A program made the translations under genes and the position numbers. A stretch of 64,000 nucleotides of DNA from Chitinophagales bacterium (GTDB taxonomy: Bacteria; Bacteroidota; Bacteroidia; Chitinophagales; LD1): positions 62,001 through 126,000 of the forward strand of contig JAHCHW010000002.1 in assembly GCA_026129525.1 (NCBI GenBank), in the 5' to 3' direction. Of the stretch, positions 52,497-61,930 are shown in pieces. The notes under the pieces were generated by a model. The model searched no databases. It saw only the letters and a program-made list of their open reading frames with translations, and had not been told where the DNA came from. Each line of letters opens with the position of its first letter. Positions within the stretch are counted from its first letter, which is position 1.

Positions 52497-53972
52497 CTAA
52501 TACGCCTTCGCAAAAATTACCCGTTCTTTCGAAGCATTGCCGGTAAGTATGCACTTGCCTTCTTCATGCGCGTTATTGAGCGGAATGCAGCGTATGGTAG
52601 CTTTGGTAAGTTCTTTAATTTTTTCTTCGGTTTCGGGTGTGCCGTCCCAGTGGGCGCTTACAAAGCCGCTTTTGCTTTCAATAATGTCTTTAAACTCATC
52701 CCAGGTGTTTGCCCGGTGCATATTGGCATCGCGAAAGTTTTTGGCTTTGTTGTAAATGCCTTTCTGAATTTCATCCAACAAATTCTGAATGTAAGCAGCC
52801 ACACCATCAAACTGCTGCGATGATTTTTCTTTGGTGTCTCTGCGCGCTACTTCCACCGTACCGTTTTCATAATCGCGCATACCCATTGCCAAACGAACCG
52901 GAACGCCTTTCAATTCGTACTCGGCAAACTTAAAGCCCGGGCGCTTGGTATCGTCATCATCAAACTTTACCGAAATGCCTTTTGCTTTCAGTTCCTTCAT
53001 CAGCGGCTCGCACTTTTCAAAAATCTTCTTCATATCCTCCTCTCCTTTTGTAATGGGAACTATTACCACTTGCAAAGGCGCAAGTTTAGGAGGCAACACC
53101 AAACCATCGTCATCGCTATGCGCCATTATCAAAGCGCCAATCAAACGTGTTGAAACACCCCATGAAGTTGCCCATACAAATTCCTGCTTACCTTCTTTAT
53201 TCAAAAACTGTACATCGAATGCTTTGGCAAAGTTTTGTCCGAGAAAATGCGAAGTGCCTGCCTGCAAGGCAAGTCCATCCTGCATCATGGCTTCAATGCA
53301 ATAGGTTTCTACCGCACCGGCAAAACGCTCGTTGGCGCTTTTTCTTCCTTTAATAACCGGCAGTGCCATAAAGTTTTCGGCAAAGTCGGCATACACGTGC
53401 AGCATTTTTTCGGTTTCCTCAACAGCTTCGGCAGGTGTGGCGTGTGCGGTGTGCCCTTCCTGCCACAAAAATTCGGCAGTGCGTAAAAACAAACGCGTAC
53501 GCATTTCCCAACGCACCACATTTGCCCATTGGTTAATTAGCAAAGGTAAATCGCGATAACTCTGTATCCAGTTTTTGTAGCTGTTCCAAATAATAGTTTC
53601 CGAAGTAGGGCGCACAATCAGTTCTTCTTCCAGTTTGGCATCGGGGTCAACAATCACACTTTTTCCATCGGCTGAATTTTTAAGCCTATAGTGCGTTACC
53701 ACCGCACATTCTTTGGCAAAGCCTTCTACGTGTGCAGCTTCTTTGCTCAAAAAACTTTTGGGAATAAACAATGGGAAGTACGCATTCACATGCCCGGTGT
53801 CTTTAAACATTTTATCGAGCGCATCGCGCATGTTTTCCCATATAGCATAGCCGTAAGGTTTTATAACCATGCAGCCGCGCACGCTGCTGTAATCGGCCAA
53901 GCCGCCTTTTATAACAAGGTCGTTATACCATTGTGAATAATCGTTAACTCTCGGGGTTATTTCTTTCGCCAT
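52497..53972 (-). CDS. proS: Proline--tRNA ligase (type 3, archaeal/eukaryotic-like)
   Basis: A 491-residue class II synthetase that charges tRNA-Pro. The length, the lack of an editing insertion and the C-terminal domain ending in KAY mark the type 3 form. Visible motifs are [14 protein letters not shown] (motif 1 region), [23 protein letters not shown], then [24 protein letters not shown] (motif 2), and [25 protein letters not shown] (motif 3). A TATTTTTG -7-like box lies upstream on the minus strand (54023-54016), without a good -33 element. Confidence 0.97.
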   Translation of the reverse strand: MAKEITPRVNDYSQWYNDLVIKGGLADYSSVRGCMVIKPYGYAIWENMRDALDKMFKDTGHVNAYFPLFIPKSFLSKEAAHVEGFAKECAVVTHYRLKNSADGKSVIVDPDAKLEEELIVRPTSETIIWNSYKNWIQSYRDLPLLINQWANVVRWEMRTRLFLRTAEFLWQEGHTAHATPAEAVEETEKMLHVYADFAENFMALPVIKGRKSANERFAGAVETYCIEAMMQDGLALQAGTSHFLGQNFAKAFDVQFLNKEGKQEFVWATSWGVSTRLIGALIMAHSDDDGLVLPPKLAPLQVVIVPITKGEEDMKKIFEKCEPLMKELKAKGISVKFDDDDTKRPGFKFAEYELKGVPVRLAMGMRDYENGTVEVARRDTKEKSSQQFDGVAAYIQNLLDEIQKGIYNKAKNFRDANMHRANTWDEFKDIIESKSGFVSAHWDGTPETEEKIKELTKATIRCIPLNNAHEEGKCILTGNASKERVIFAKAY

Positions 53973-54085
53973 AACAAATTGTGGTACGGAATTTTATCAC
54001 TGTTAAAAAAGAAGCCAAAAATATCAAAATCAATGAGGCTTAAACTCTTTCAAACTAAATTCGTCATACCCAAAAACCGAAGAAA

Positions 54086-55828
54086 ATGAGACGCTCCTTC
54101 CTTGCACTTGCCGCTACCCTCGCCTTTGTTTTCAGTGCTGCATTCAACGCTTTTGCACAAGGCGATGATGTGTACTACGATCCTAAAAACGACAAGTCGT
54201 ATCAGAAAAAGCAGGAACTATACGATGATGAAGAGCAGAACAATTCAACCAATTATTCGCAGCAAAATGACAAAACGGATGGTTACGGACATCCGGCAGA
54301 CCGCTACACTTCGAAAGATGAAAGCGGCAACACGTACATCACCAACAATTATTATTACGATAATGACGACTGGGATGATTTCGGTTACACTAATCGGCTG
54401 AGGAGATACTATGGCAACTCGTGGGGAATGAGTTATTACAGCTATTGCTTTACCCCTTCATTTTATTGGGGATGGAGCAACTGGAATGCCGGTATTTATG
54501 TTAGCTACAGTCCTTGGTACTACGACCCCTGGTGGCGTTGGAACAGTTGGCGCCACCGCAGGCCGGTAATAGTTGTTTACGACCCGTGGTACGACCCTTA
54601 CTGGAGTTGGAACTGGGGATGGAACTCGTGCAGTTATTTCAACTCGTGGAACAGCCCCTGGTATGGTGGCGGCTTTTGTTCAACACCATACATGAATAAC
54701 TGGGGCTGGGGTGGCGGAGGCTACTGGAACGGTTACAACAACGGCTATTGGAATGGCTATTACAACGGCTACAACGATGGCTATTGGAACGGCTATTACA
54801 ACGGCTGGTATGGCGGCTATAACAATCCGTACGCATGGAACGGTTACTACCAAAGCGGCCCACGCTACCGGAGTTCGCAGGAGCAACAGCGCCCGCCCGT
54901 AACACAAACCGGCTCGGGCAGTGGAAGCGGTACAGGTACGAATACAAATACCGAAGTGGATATTCCGCGCGGGGGAATTACCAAACCGTTTGTGCCTTCG
55001 TACAACAACAATAATCCTTCGCAGAAACCCGACAAGAGTGTGGAGGGTAAACCAACAGAGCAGTTTAATACGAATCAGCCCGGTGTGCATGTAAAACCCG
55101 ATAAGGAAAGCGGTGAATGGCAAAAGCCATCTGCCCCATCGCGCGGAGCCGATAAGGATATTGAAACGGAAAAACCAAACAACAACGCCAAACCCGGATA
55201 CAATGCAAACCCCGGTTACAACGAAACAGGCAAATCAGGCGAGCCGGGTAAAAACATGAACAATGCCCCCGTGCAAAAAGAGCCGGTAAAACCTTACGAG
55301 CCTTCGAAGCAGTACGAACAACCTAAACAGCAATACAATCCTGCTCCGCGCGGCAACGAAGTTCCCAAGCAGTGGAATGATCCGAAGCAATATGAGCAGC
55401 CTAAGCAATTTGAAGAACAACCGAAGCAGAACTATCAACCTGCTCCGGGTGGCAATCAACCGCCTAAGCAATGGAACGAGCCCAAACAATACGAACAGCC
55501 TAAACAGTATGAGCAACCAAAGCAATACTACGAGCCTGCTCCGCGTGGAAATGAAACTCCTAAACAGTACGAACAACCAAAGCAATATCAGCAGCCGAAA
55601 CAGTACGAGCAGCCGAAGCAAAACTATCAGCCTGCCCCGCGCGGTAACGAAATGCCTAAGCAATGGAACGAACCCAAGCAGCAGCAACAACCACGGCAGT
55701 TTGAGCCAAAGCAGTTCAACCAACAGCCACGGCAGTTTGAACAACCGAAACAGTTTTCGCCCCAGCCGCAGCAGAAAAATTTCAGCCCTCAACCGGCACC
55801 GGGCGGAAACTTTAAAAGAGGGTTTTAA
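54086..55828 (+). CDS. Exported low-complexity surface protein with Trp/Tyr/Asn region and PKQ repeats
   Basis: A 580-residue protein with a signal peptide (about 1-25, ending NAFAQ). Residues 26-105 are polar. Residues about 110-265 are extremely rich in Trp, Tyr, Gly and Asn, with repeated GYWNGYYNGY words. A linker follows, then from about 410 a Pro/Gln/Lys-rich region with units of 32-33 residues built around PAPRGNE-PKQWNEPKQYEQ. It ends PAPGGNFKRGF. It is probably disordered and outside the inner membrane. There is no T9SS tail. A terminator lies between it and the next gene, an outer-membrane barrel. No family beyond low-complexity resemblance is recognised. Confidence 0.7.
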   Translation: MRRSFLALAATLAFVFSAAFNAFAQGDDVYYDPKNDKSYQKKQELYDDEEQNNSTNYSQQNDKTDGYGHPADRYTSKDESGNTYITNNYYYDNDDWDDFGYTNRLRRYYGNSWGMSYYSYCFTPSFYWGWSNWNAGIYVSYSPWYYDPWWRWNSWRHRRPVIVVYDPWYDPYWSWNWGWNSCSYFNSWNSPWYGGGFCSTPYMNNWGWGGGGYWNGYNNGYWNGYYNGYNDGYWNGYYNGWYGGYNNPYAWNGYYQSGPRYRSSQEQQRPPVTQTGSGSGSGTGTNTNTEVDIPRGGITKPFVPSYNNNNPSQKPDKSVEGKPTEQFNTNQPGVHVKPDKESGEWQKPSAPSRGADKDIETEKPNNNAKPGYNANPGYNETGKSGEPGKNMNNAPVQKEPVKPYEPSKQYEQPKQQYNPAPRGNEVPKQWNDPKQYEQPKQFEEQPKQNYQPAPGGNQPPKQWNEPKQYEQPKQYEQPKQYYEPAPRGNETPKQYEQPKQYQQPKQYEQPKQNYQPAPRGNEMPKQWNEPKQQQQPRQFEPKQFNQQPRQFEQPKQFSPQPQQKNFSPQPAPGGNFKRGF

Positions 55829-55845
55829 AAAATGCTGATAATTTC

Positions 55846-55880
55846 AAAACGGAATCGTTTAACTGCGGTTCCGTTTTTTT
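55846..55880 (+). terminator. Terminator or attenuator between surface protein and barrel gene
   Basis: Nine-base arms AAAACGGAA (55846-55854) and TTCCGTTTT (55869-55877) with a 14-base loop and T-run to 55880. The ATG of the next gene lies only 8 bases after the T-run, which leaves no room for a promoter in between. Confidence 0.7.
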
Positions 55881-55888
55881 GTTTTTGT

Positions 55889-57379
55889 ATGCGAAGTATT
55901 TTTTTGTTTGCCTTTGTTCTTGTGGTTGCTTATGCAACCGCACAAAACTATTATACCGATGCGCTTTTGTATTCGCGCAATTTTGCGGGAGGAACCGCGC
56001 GCAGTATTGGCGTAGCAGGTGCCTTTGGCTCGGTAGGTGCCGATTTGGGAAGCATACACATAAACCCTGCGGGCTTGGGCTTGTATCGCTCTACCGACAT
56101 GGCAGTTACTCCGGGATTACGATTGGGCTACAACCAATCATCGTTTAACGGCAACAGCACCAACACTTCTTTCAGCAATGTGTATTTCGGGCAGGCAGGC
56201 ATTGCCTGGACGCTGTTTCTGAAAGAAGGCTCCGCCAACGATGAACTGAGTTTTAATCCGAACAAAATTCGTTCGGTTACTATCGGGTTAAATTATCAGC
56301 GACAAAGTTTTTTTACCAGACGCACCGAATATTCGGCAACCAATGTAGGAGCATCGAACGCCACGGGTTTTGCTAACTATGTGAATGCCACCCAATCGCC
56401 TGTTAACTTGAATAACTATCCGCCCGAAGTAGTGTTGCTGCGCGATGCAGGAATTATTTATCAGGATACCTCTAATGGAAATTATTTGAGCGGTGTTGCC
56501 TCTCCGGTAAATCAGTATGGCAATATGGCTCGTAAAGGAGCGAAAGATGAAGTAAGCATTGCAGTTGGCGCCAATGTCAACGACAAAATTTATTTCGGAT
56601 TCGGCATAGGCATTCCCATTGTTACCAATTTGCTCACATCCGAGTTTTCGGAAGTAAATGCCAACGATTCGGTTATTCATTTCAACAGCTATTTGTTTCA
56701 GGACGATTTACGGGCAAGCGGTGTGGGCGTAAATGCATCGCTGGGCTTCATATACCGAGCAACTTCGTGGATGCGTGTTGGAGTGGCTTATCATTTACCA
56801 ACGTTTTACACGCTCAGTGATGAATACCTATTGCAATCGCAGGTAAATTTTGATACGGCTATTGTAACAAGCGGTGTGCAGTACGCCCCGTTGCGTTATC
56901 GCTTCCGCAGCCCCATGAAAGGAACTATCAGTATGAGTTTTTACGCCAAGCAACATGCTTTCTTTTCGGTTGATTATGAATTTATGAACTACGGAGCCAT
57001 GCGCTACAATTTCGGGAAAGATTACACTGCGTACTCTGAACGCACCAATAACTTCATGAAAACAAACTACACTTTCGGGCATACGTTGCGCGCAGGAGTG
57101 GAAGGAGCACACAAGTGGTTTAGGGTGCGCGCGGGCTATTCATTTTCATCTTCCCCGTTTAAGAAGACTTACGGAAACGCAACTTATCGCGAAGCAGTAC
57201 ACAGTGGCAGCATAGGTTTAGGCTACAAGGGAAAAAAGTTTTATGCCGATTTGACTTACACGGTAAGCGCCACGAAAGACGTGCATTCGCTGATGGCATT
57301 AGCTGACATTACAAACAAGTTGGCTTCGCATAGAGTGCTGGTAACTTTAGGCTGGAGAATAACACCGAGAAAACGATAG
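55889..57379 (+). CDS. Outer-membrane beta-barrel protein (OmpP1/FadL-like)
   Basis: A protein of 496 residues from the ATG at 55889, which begins a good signal peptide (MRSIFLFAFVL to ATAQ). The frame is open upstream to 55832, but that part encodes the terminator hairpin. After cleavage comes NYYTDALLYSRNFAGGTARSIGVAGAFGSVGADLGSIHINPAGLGLY, the N-terminal hatch pattern of FadL/OmpP1-type transporters. Amphipathic strands follow to a C-terminal strand (HRVLVTLGWRI). It probably takes up hydrophobic compounds or serves as a generic porin. It converges with murB, with 7 bases between stops. Confidence 0.8.
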   Translation: MRSIFLFAFVLVVAYATAQNYYTDALLYSRNFAGGTARSIGVAGAFGSVGADLGSIHINPAGLGLYRSTDMAVTPGLRLGYNQSSFNGNSTNTSFSNVYFGQAGIAWTLFLKEGSANDELSFNPNKIRSVTIGLNYQRQSFFTRRTEYSATNVGASNATGFANYVNATQSPVNLNNYPPEVVLLRDAGIIYQDTSNGNYLSGVASPVNQYGNMARKGAKDEVSIAVGANVNDKIYFGFGIGIPIVTNLLTSEFSEVNANDSVIHFNSYLFQDDLRASGVGVNASLGFIYRATSWMRVGVAYHLPTFYTLSDEYLLQSQVNFDTAIVTSGVQYAPLRYRFRSPMKGTISMSFYAKQHAFFSVDYEFMNYGAMRYNFGKDYTAYSERTNNFMKTNYTFGHTLRAGVEGAHKWFRVRAGYSFSSSPFKKTYGNATYREAVHSGSIGLGYKGKKFYADLTYTVSATKDVHSLMALADITNKLASHRVLVTLGWRITPRKR

Positions 57380-57386
57380 CGCACTA

Positions 57387-58421
57387 CTATACGATGTTCA
57401 CTTCGGGCTGAATTTCTATTCCGAATTTTTCTTTTACCGATTGCCGGATTTCAAGCGCAAGATTTTTCACTTCTGCACCTGTTGCATTGCCGTAGTTAAC
57501 CAGCACCAACGCTTGCTTGGCATGTGCGCCTGTATTGCCAATCACTTTTCCTTTCCAGCCGCATTGTTCAATTAACCAGCCCGCAGGAATTTTTACCGTG
57601 CCATCTGCCTGTAAATACGAAGGCATAACGGGATAACGCAACACCAACTCATCAAACCGTTGCTTTGTTACTACCGGGTTTTTAAAGAAACTTCCCGCAT
57701 TGCCCAACTGTGCGGGATCAGGCAATTTTGAAGTGCGGATTTTAATAACCGCATCGCTTACCGCTTTAACCGTCAGGTCAAACACCTGCATCTCAGCCAG
57801 CGTGTTTTTAATATCTCCGTAATCGGTTTTAAAGCGATAGTTTGTTTTTGGTGACGAAATTTTAGCCAACCGCAACGTAACCGAAGTAATAATAAACTCC
57901 TCTTTCAGTTTGTTTTTAAACACACTTTCGCGGTAACCGAATTCGCAATCCTTTAAACCGAATTTTTGCTTCTCCCCCGTTTTGCGATGAACGGCTTCCA
58001 GTTCTTCAAAAACATCTTTTATTTCCACACCGTAGGCGCCAATGTTTTGCATAGGCGCAGCCCCCACCAACCCGGGAATAAGTGAGAGATTTTCAATGCC
58101 GCCAAAATTCCGCTCAATAGTCCACAGCACAAACCGATGCCACACTTCACCGGCAGCAACTTTTACCAACACTTCGTTTTCTGTTTCGTGCACAATGCTT
58201 ATGCCGGGCAGCGCATTTCGCAACACCAATCCTTCAAAATCTCTTGTAAACAAAATATTGCTGCCACCGCCTAAAACAAGCACCGAATTATCTCGGTACT
58301 CGCTGCATTGCTGTAGTTCAAGCAATTCATATTCCGTTTGCACTTCGGCAAAAAATTTTGTACAAACGGATATGCCGAATGTGTTGTAAGGTTTTAGTTG
58401 CTTGTTTTGTTCAATATTCAC
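57387..58421 (-). CDS. murB: UDP-N-acetylmuramate dehydrogenase (MurB)
   Basis: A 344-residue type I MurB, an FAD enzyme that reduces UDP-GlcNAc-enolpyruvate to UDP-MurNAc. FAD-binding LVLGGGSNILF near 48, GLVGAAPMQNIGAYGVEI near 122, YRESVFKNKL near 168 (the Tyr of type I enzymes), the catalytic Ser in GNAGSFFKNP near 244, and the terminal Glu in QPEVNIV are all present. The GTG start overlaps the stop of the TPR gene (GTGA, 58418-58421), so translation is probably coupled. Confidence 0.96.
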   Translation of the reverse strand: MNIEQNKQLKPYNTFGISVCTKFFAEVQTEYELLELQQCSEYRDNSVLVLGGGSNILFTRDFEGLVLRNALPGISIVHETENEVLVKVAAGEVWHRFVLWTIERNFGGIENLSLIPGLVGAAPMQNIGAYGVEIKDVFEELEAVHRKTGEKQKFGLKDCEFGYRESVFKNKLKEEFIITSVTLRLAKISSPKTNYRFKTDYGDIKNTLAEMQVFDLTVKAVSDAVIKIRTSKLPDPAQLGNAGSFFKNPVVTKQRFDELVLRYPVMPSYLQADGTVKIPAGWLIEQCGWKGKVIGNTGAHAKQALVLVNYGNATGAEVKNLALEIRQSVKEKFGIEIQPEVNIV

Positions 58422-59899
58422 TTCAATCGGTTTAAAGCGGCTTTTGCTTTTTGGTCAATACCATTTTTGTATTCATGGTCGGCAAACGAAAGGCAAAGAT
58501 TGTAGAAAGAAACAGCTTTATCCTTATCGCCTTGCTGCTCATAAATTTGTGCCGATGATAACGCAGCATTAGCAGCAAAGTAACGCGGCAAATTTTTCCC
58601 TTTATCTATGGTGCGCTCATACATTTGCAAAGCTGAGTCGGTTTTGTTCCATTCGTGATAAATACGCCCGAAACGATACAAATACTCTGTTGCCGTTTCT
58701 TCTGTTTTAAAATTCTTCTCGCTTAAGCGGCTCATTTCTGTTGCTGCTTTTTCGTAGTAACCGCCATCAAACAACAAGCGAGCTTTCAGCAAATACACAT
58801 TCGGAATTTGCTTACTATCGTATTCCTTTTGCGCCTGTTTATCTGCCTCAATCAGGTTGCCGCCTTTTTTACCTGCTTTGGCAATGTATGTCTTGTAGTT
58901 AGCGGTATCGCCCTTCAGCAAATAACTCCATGCAATTTTTTGTAATGATGATTTGACATGGCTTTCGCCTTTGCTTTCGGCAATAAACTTTTTAAAATGC
59001 TTGTCGGCATCGGGCAACAGCTTATGCAATTTTGCCAAACCGGTTAAATACTCCACTAAAGGAAATTCGGTAAACAATTTTGCGTCCGGACGATTCTCCA
59101 AAATTTTCAATGCTTCATCGGTATGCTTGCCGTAAACACCCAAATGCGCGCAGGCAAATACATTCATCAAATTATCCTTTGCCGGGAAACCGTTTTGCCT
59201 GAGCACCTGCCATGCTGTTTCCGCATCGTTTTGCAAATGAAAAAGCAGAAAGGCATAAAGTGTTATTGTTTCTTCCTGAAAAATATAATCATTCTTCTTT
59301 CCGTACTCAGCCAACTGTTTCAATTCGTTCATTCCTTGTTGCACATTGCCTTCCATGCCCAGCAGAGCTAAACCCCATTTGTATTTATCGGGCACGCTAC
59401 CCAGCAGTGCGTACAACACGCCCAGCGACTTACCGTTTGCCTTAAATTCCGGAAAACGCTGTTTGTTTTCCTCCAAAAACTTGTAGGCTTTGCGGATTTC
59501 AAAAATAGCTGTCATGTATTCGCCAAAACGAATGCTCATAGTTGCCCACTGTACATTCATTTCGGCAGCACAATAAAGATACCAAGGTGAATTGTTATCG
59601 CCTTGTTTGAGCATTTCCATCCGCAAATCTTTGTTGCCATGCAGTTTGCTGTAAAGCTGTCGCGAATCGCTCGTGTAAACAGAAAGGAAGTCAATATAGT
59701 TTTCGAGATAAACGGGAATAAGATTATCAGGATGCAGTTTTTGTTCTTGATGTAACAGTTGCTGACCTTCATCTAACCGCAGCGCGATAATGGCGTTGTA
59801 AGCTTTGCGGCAGTTATCGTTAAAATCGAACGATTGAGCACTTGAACCAATACTGAAAACAACTAAAAAAAGACAGGCTAAAAAGTTCCGTTCAATCAC
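58418..59899 (-). CDS. Exported TPR-repeat protein
   Basis: A 493-residue protein starting at a GTG (59899), with a signal peptide (about 1-22, ending GSSAQ). The rest is almost all helical, with TPR-like pairs throughout, clearest in the C-terminal third (YEKAATEMSRLSEKNF, ALQMYERTIDKGKNLP, DKDKAVSFYNLCLSFAD). It probably acts as a periplasmic scaffold. Partners are unknown. It is translationally coupled to murB, an arrangement that may reflect only shared transcription. Confidence 0.75.
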   Translation of the reverse strand: MIERNFLACLFLVVFSIGSSAQSFDFNDNCRKAYNAIIALRLDEGQQLLHQEQKLHPDNLIPVYLENYIDFLSVYTSDSRQLYSKLHGNKDLRMEMLKQGDNNSPWYLYCAAEMNVQWATMSIRFGEYMTAIFEIRKAYKFLEENKQRFPEFKANGKSLGVLYALLGSVPDKYKWGLALLGMEGNVQQGMNELKQLAEYGKKNDYIFQEETITLYAFLLFHLQNDAETAWQVLRQNGFPAKDNLMNVFACAHLGVYGKHTDEALKILENRPDAKLFTEFPLVEYLTGLAKLHKLLPDADKHFKKFIAESKGESHVKSSLQKIAWSYLLKGDTANYKTYIAKAGKKGGNLIEADKQAQKEYDSKQIPNVYLLKARLLFDGGYYEKAATEMSRLSEKNFKTEETATEYLYRFGRIYHEWNKTDSALQMYERTIDKGKNLPRYFAANAALSSAQIYEQQGDKDKAVSFYNLCLSFADHEYKNGIDQKAKAALNRLK

Positions 59900-59910
59900 G
59901 TGGGGAAAAT

Positions 59911-59946
59911 AGGGAAAAAAGAAAACCCTCTCAGTGGAGAGGGTTT
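59911..59946 (-). terminator. Rho-independent terminator after the zinc-ribbon gene
   Basis: A perfect 10-bp stem AAACCCTCTC/GAGAGGGTTT (59923-59946) with a 4-base loop. On the minus strand it is followed by TTTTCTTTTTT. It ends the Nif3/zinc-ribbon transcript. Its CCCTCTC/GAGAGGG core resembles the REP-like repeats at 33015 and 36223. Confidence 0.85.
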
Positions 59947-59952
59947 ATAGTA

Positions 59953-60714
59953 TTAGTTATCGGCTTCGGGTGTTTCCCATGCCACTAAAATTCGACCGCA
60001 GTGTTCGCAGGTAATTAAACGCTTGCGCTGGCGAATTTCAACCTGACGTTGAGGTGGAATTTTAGCATAGCAACCACCGCAGGCATCGCGCAATACGGCA
60101 ACTACCGCTAATCCGTTTTTATAGGCTCCGCGAATGCGGGTATAAGCTTTCAGCAAACGTTCTTCTACTTTTTTAGCCTGCTTGTTCGATTCCTTTTGCA
60201 GTTCTTCTTCTTCCTTTTCGGTTTCGGCAATAATTTTTTCGAGTTCTTTCTTCTTATTCTTCAGGTTCTTTTCGCGCTCTTTAATAGTCTTCTCGGTTTC
60301 AGCCATTACTTCTTCCTTGGCTGCGAGTTTAGCAGTGGCATCAGTAACCTTTTTATCGCACAACTGCATTTCCAGTTTCTGCAATTCAATTTCTTTTGAA
60401 AGCGCATCGTACTCGCGGTTGTTCTTTACGTTGTTCTGTTGTTTTTCGTAACGGGTAATCAACTCCTTTGCCATGCTTTTGGCATTTTTACGGTTGTTGA
60501 TTTCTTCGTTCAACTCATTCAATTCATTTTGAAGCGTTTCAAGACGAGTGTTCAACCCTACAATTTCATCTTCAAGGTCGCGCACTTCAATGGGCAATTC
60601 TCCTTTCAGAATTTGAATACGGTCAATTTTTGAATCAATTTGCTGAAGCGCCCACAATTGTTGGAGTTTTTCATCTACCGTTAATTCTTTAGAGGCTGTT
60701 TTACTTGCTGCCAT
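59953..60714 (-). CDS. C4-type zinc-ribbon coiled-coil protein (DUF164/zf-RING_7)
   Basis: A 253-residue protein. About 190 residues form a long antiparallel coiled coil (IQILKGELPIEVRDLEDEIVGL onward to EEELQKESNKQAKKVEERL). The C-terminal zinc ribbon has four cysteines in two pairs, CGGCYAKIPPQ and CEHCGRIL. This family (PF02591) is widespread and often next to Nif3-like genes, as here, with a gap of 2 bases. Its precise function is unresolved; nucleic-acid binding is usually proposed. It is the last gene of a two-gene unit. Confidence 0.9.
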   Translation of the reverse strand: MAASKTASKELTVDEKLQQLWALQQIDSKIDRIQILKGELPIEVRDLEDEIVGLNTRLETLQNELNELNEEINNRKNAKSMAKELITRYEKQQNNVKNNREYDALSKEIELQKLEMQLCDKKVTDATAKLAAKEEVMAETEKTIKEREKNLKNKKKELEKIIAETEKEEEELQKESNKQAKKVEERLLKAYTRIRGAYKNGLAVVAVLRDACGGCYAKIPPQRQVEIRQRKRLITCEHCGRILVAWETPEADN

Positions 60715-60716
60715 AG

Positions 60717-61811
60717 CTATAAATATTTGATTGGGTTTGTATTGACTTTTGAAACAAGGGCGGCAAATGTAGGGAATTTTTCCAAAAGTTGGCGGGCTAA
60801 CAAATCTTTGGTAAACTGCTCACTTTCATAGTGTCCGGTATCGGCAACCACTATTTTTCCATCGGCATCAAAAAAGTCGTGGTATTTAAAGTCGCCCGTA
60901 ATAAAAACATTTGCCCCGGCAGCAATGGCATTATTGAGCAAAAACCTGCCGGAACCACCGCAAACTGCCACTTTTTTAACCGGTTTGCCCAATAATGGGG
61001 TATAACGAATGCAGGCAGCTTTAAGGTTCTTTTTTACTGCTTTAAGGAAAGTGAGTTCATCTGCCGGATTTTTAAGTTCGCCTACCATGCCGCTGCCAAC
61101 CGAGTTAAAAGTGTTATCCAACGAAACAATGTCGTAAGCAACTTCTTCGTAAGGGTGAGCAGTAAGCAGTGCACTTATTACTTTTTGTTCAAGATAAGCG
61201 GGGAAAATAGTTTCGAACTTCACCTCATCGGCTTTCTCCAAAAGACCCTTTTTGCCTAAGGCAGGATTGGACGATTCGTTTCCGCGGAACGTGCCGGTGC
61301 CGTTTACGTTAAACGATGTTTCGCTATAGTTACCTATGTAACCTGCACCCGCTTCGAAGACCGCGCGGCTAACACGCTCGTGATGCTCAACCGGAATAAA
61401 GGTGTACAACTTTTTAAGTAACCCGTTTTTAGGCGCTAGTATTATTGTGTTTATCAACCCGAGGCGCTTACAAATTTCAGCATTTACGCCATTGAGCACA
61501 TTGTCGTAGTTCGTATGAATCGCATAGATAGCAACGTTGTTCTTGATGGCTTTAATAACTACCCTCTCCACATAATTTTTCCCGTTCAACTTTTTTAATC
61601 CGGTAAAAACAATGGGGTGATGAGCAATAACCAGTTGACATTTTTCGCGTACGGCTTCTTCAACAACCTCTTCGGTTACGTCAAGTGTAATGAGTGCCTT
61701 TTTTACTACAGCATTTTTATCTCCCACAATCAGCCCGCAGTTATCATAACTTTCCTGATAGCTGAGCGGAGCGATAGTTTCAAGGTACGCAGTGAGATCT
61801 TTTATTTTCAT
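60717..61811 (-). CDS. Nif3-like dinuclear metal centre protein (YqfO-type)
   Basis: A 364-residue member of the Nif3/YbgI family, the long form with a central insertion (about 130-240) resembling the PII/CutA-like domain of YqfO. Metal-binding residues are visible in VIAHHPIVFTG (His64-His65 region), AIHTNYD near 98 and, at the C-terminus, GDFKYHDFFDA and DTGHYESEQF. It forms hexameric toroids. A GTP cyclohydrolase-like or hydrolase role has been suggested for relatives, but its function is not established. It is co-transcribed with the zinc-ribbon gene. Confidence 0.92.
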   Translation of the reverse strand: MKIKDLTAYLETIAPLSYQESYDNCGLIVGDKNAVVKKALITLDVTEEVVEEAVREKCQLVIAHHPIVFTGLKKLNGKNYVERVVIKAIKNNVAIYAIHTNYDNVLNGVNAEICKRLGLINTIILAPKNGLLKKLYTFIPVEHHERVSRAVFEAGAGYIGNYSETSFNVNGTGTFRGNESSNPALGKKGLLEKADEVKFETIFPAYLEQKVISALLTAHPYEEVAYDIVSLDNTFNSVGSGMVGELKNPADELTFLKAVKKNLKAACIRYTPLLGKPVKKVAVCGGSGRFLLNNAIAAGANVFITGDFKYHDFFDADGKIVVADTGHYESEQFTKDLLARQLLEKFPTFAALVSKVNTNPIKYL

Positions 61812-61930
61812 ACTTGTGAAAAATTAGTTTGCGGAAACAGGTCAAATATCTGCTAAATCGGGAAGATTACAGTTGGGTTAACGTTTACATTATTTTGAGT
61901 AAATGGGAAGAGTTTATGAAAACGAGTAGG

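Noticed and set aside
55235-55792. A 185-codon minus-strand leucine/arginine-rich frame
   Set aside because: It is the antisense shadow of the PKQ repeats; its LLRLLVLFRLL pattern just mirrors repeated codons. The same applies to the minus-strand frame at 54680-55123 opposite the WYN-rich part.
55832-55888. Upstream start of the barrel gene
   Set aside because: This part encodes the terminator hairpin, and the signal peptide starts at 55889.
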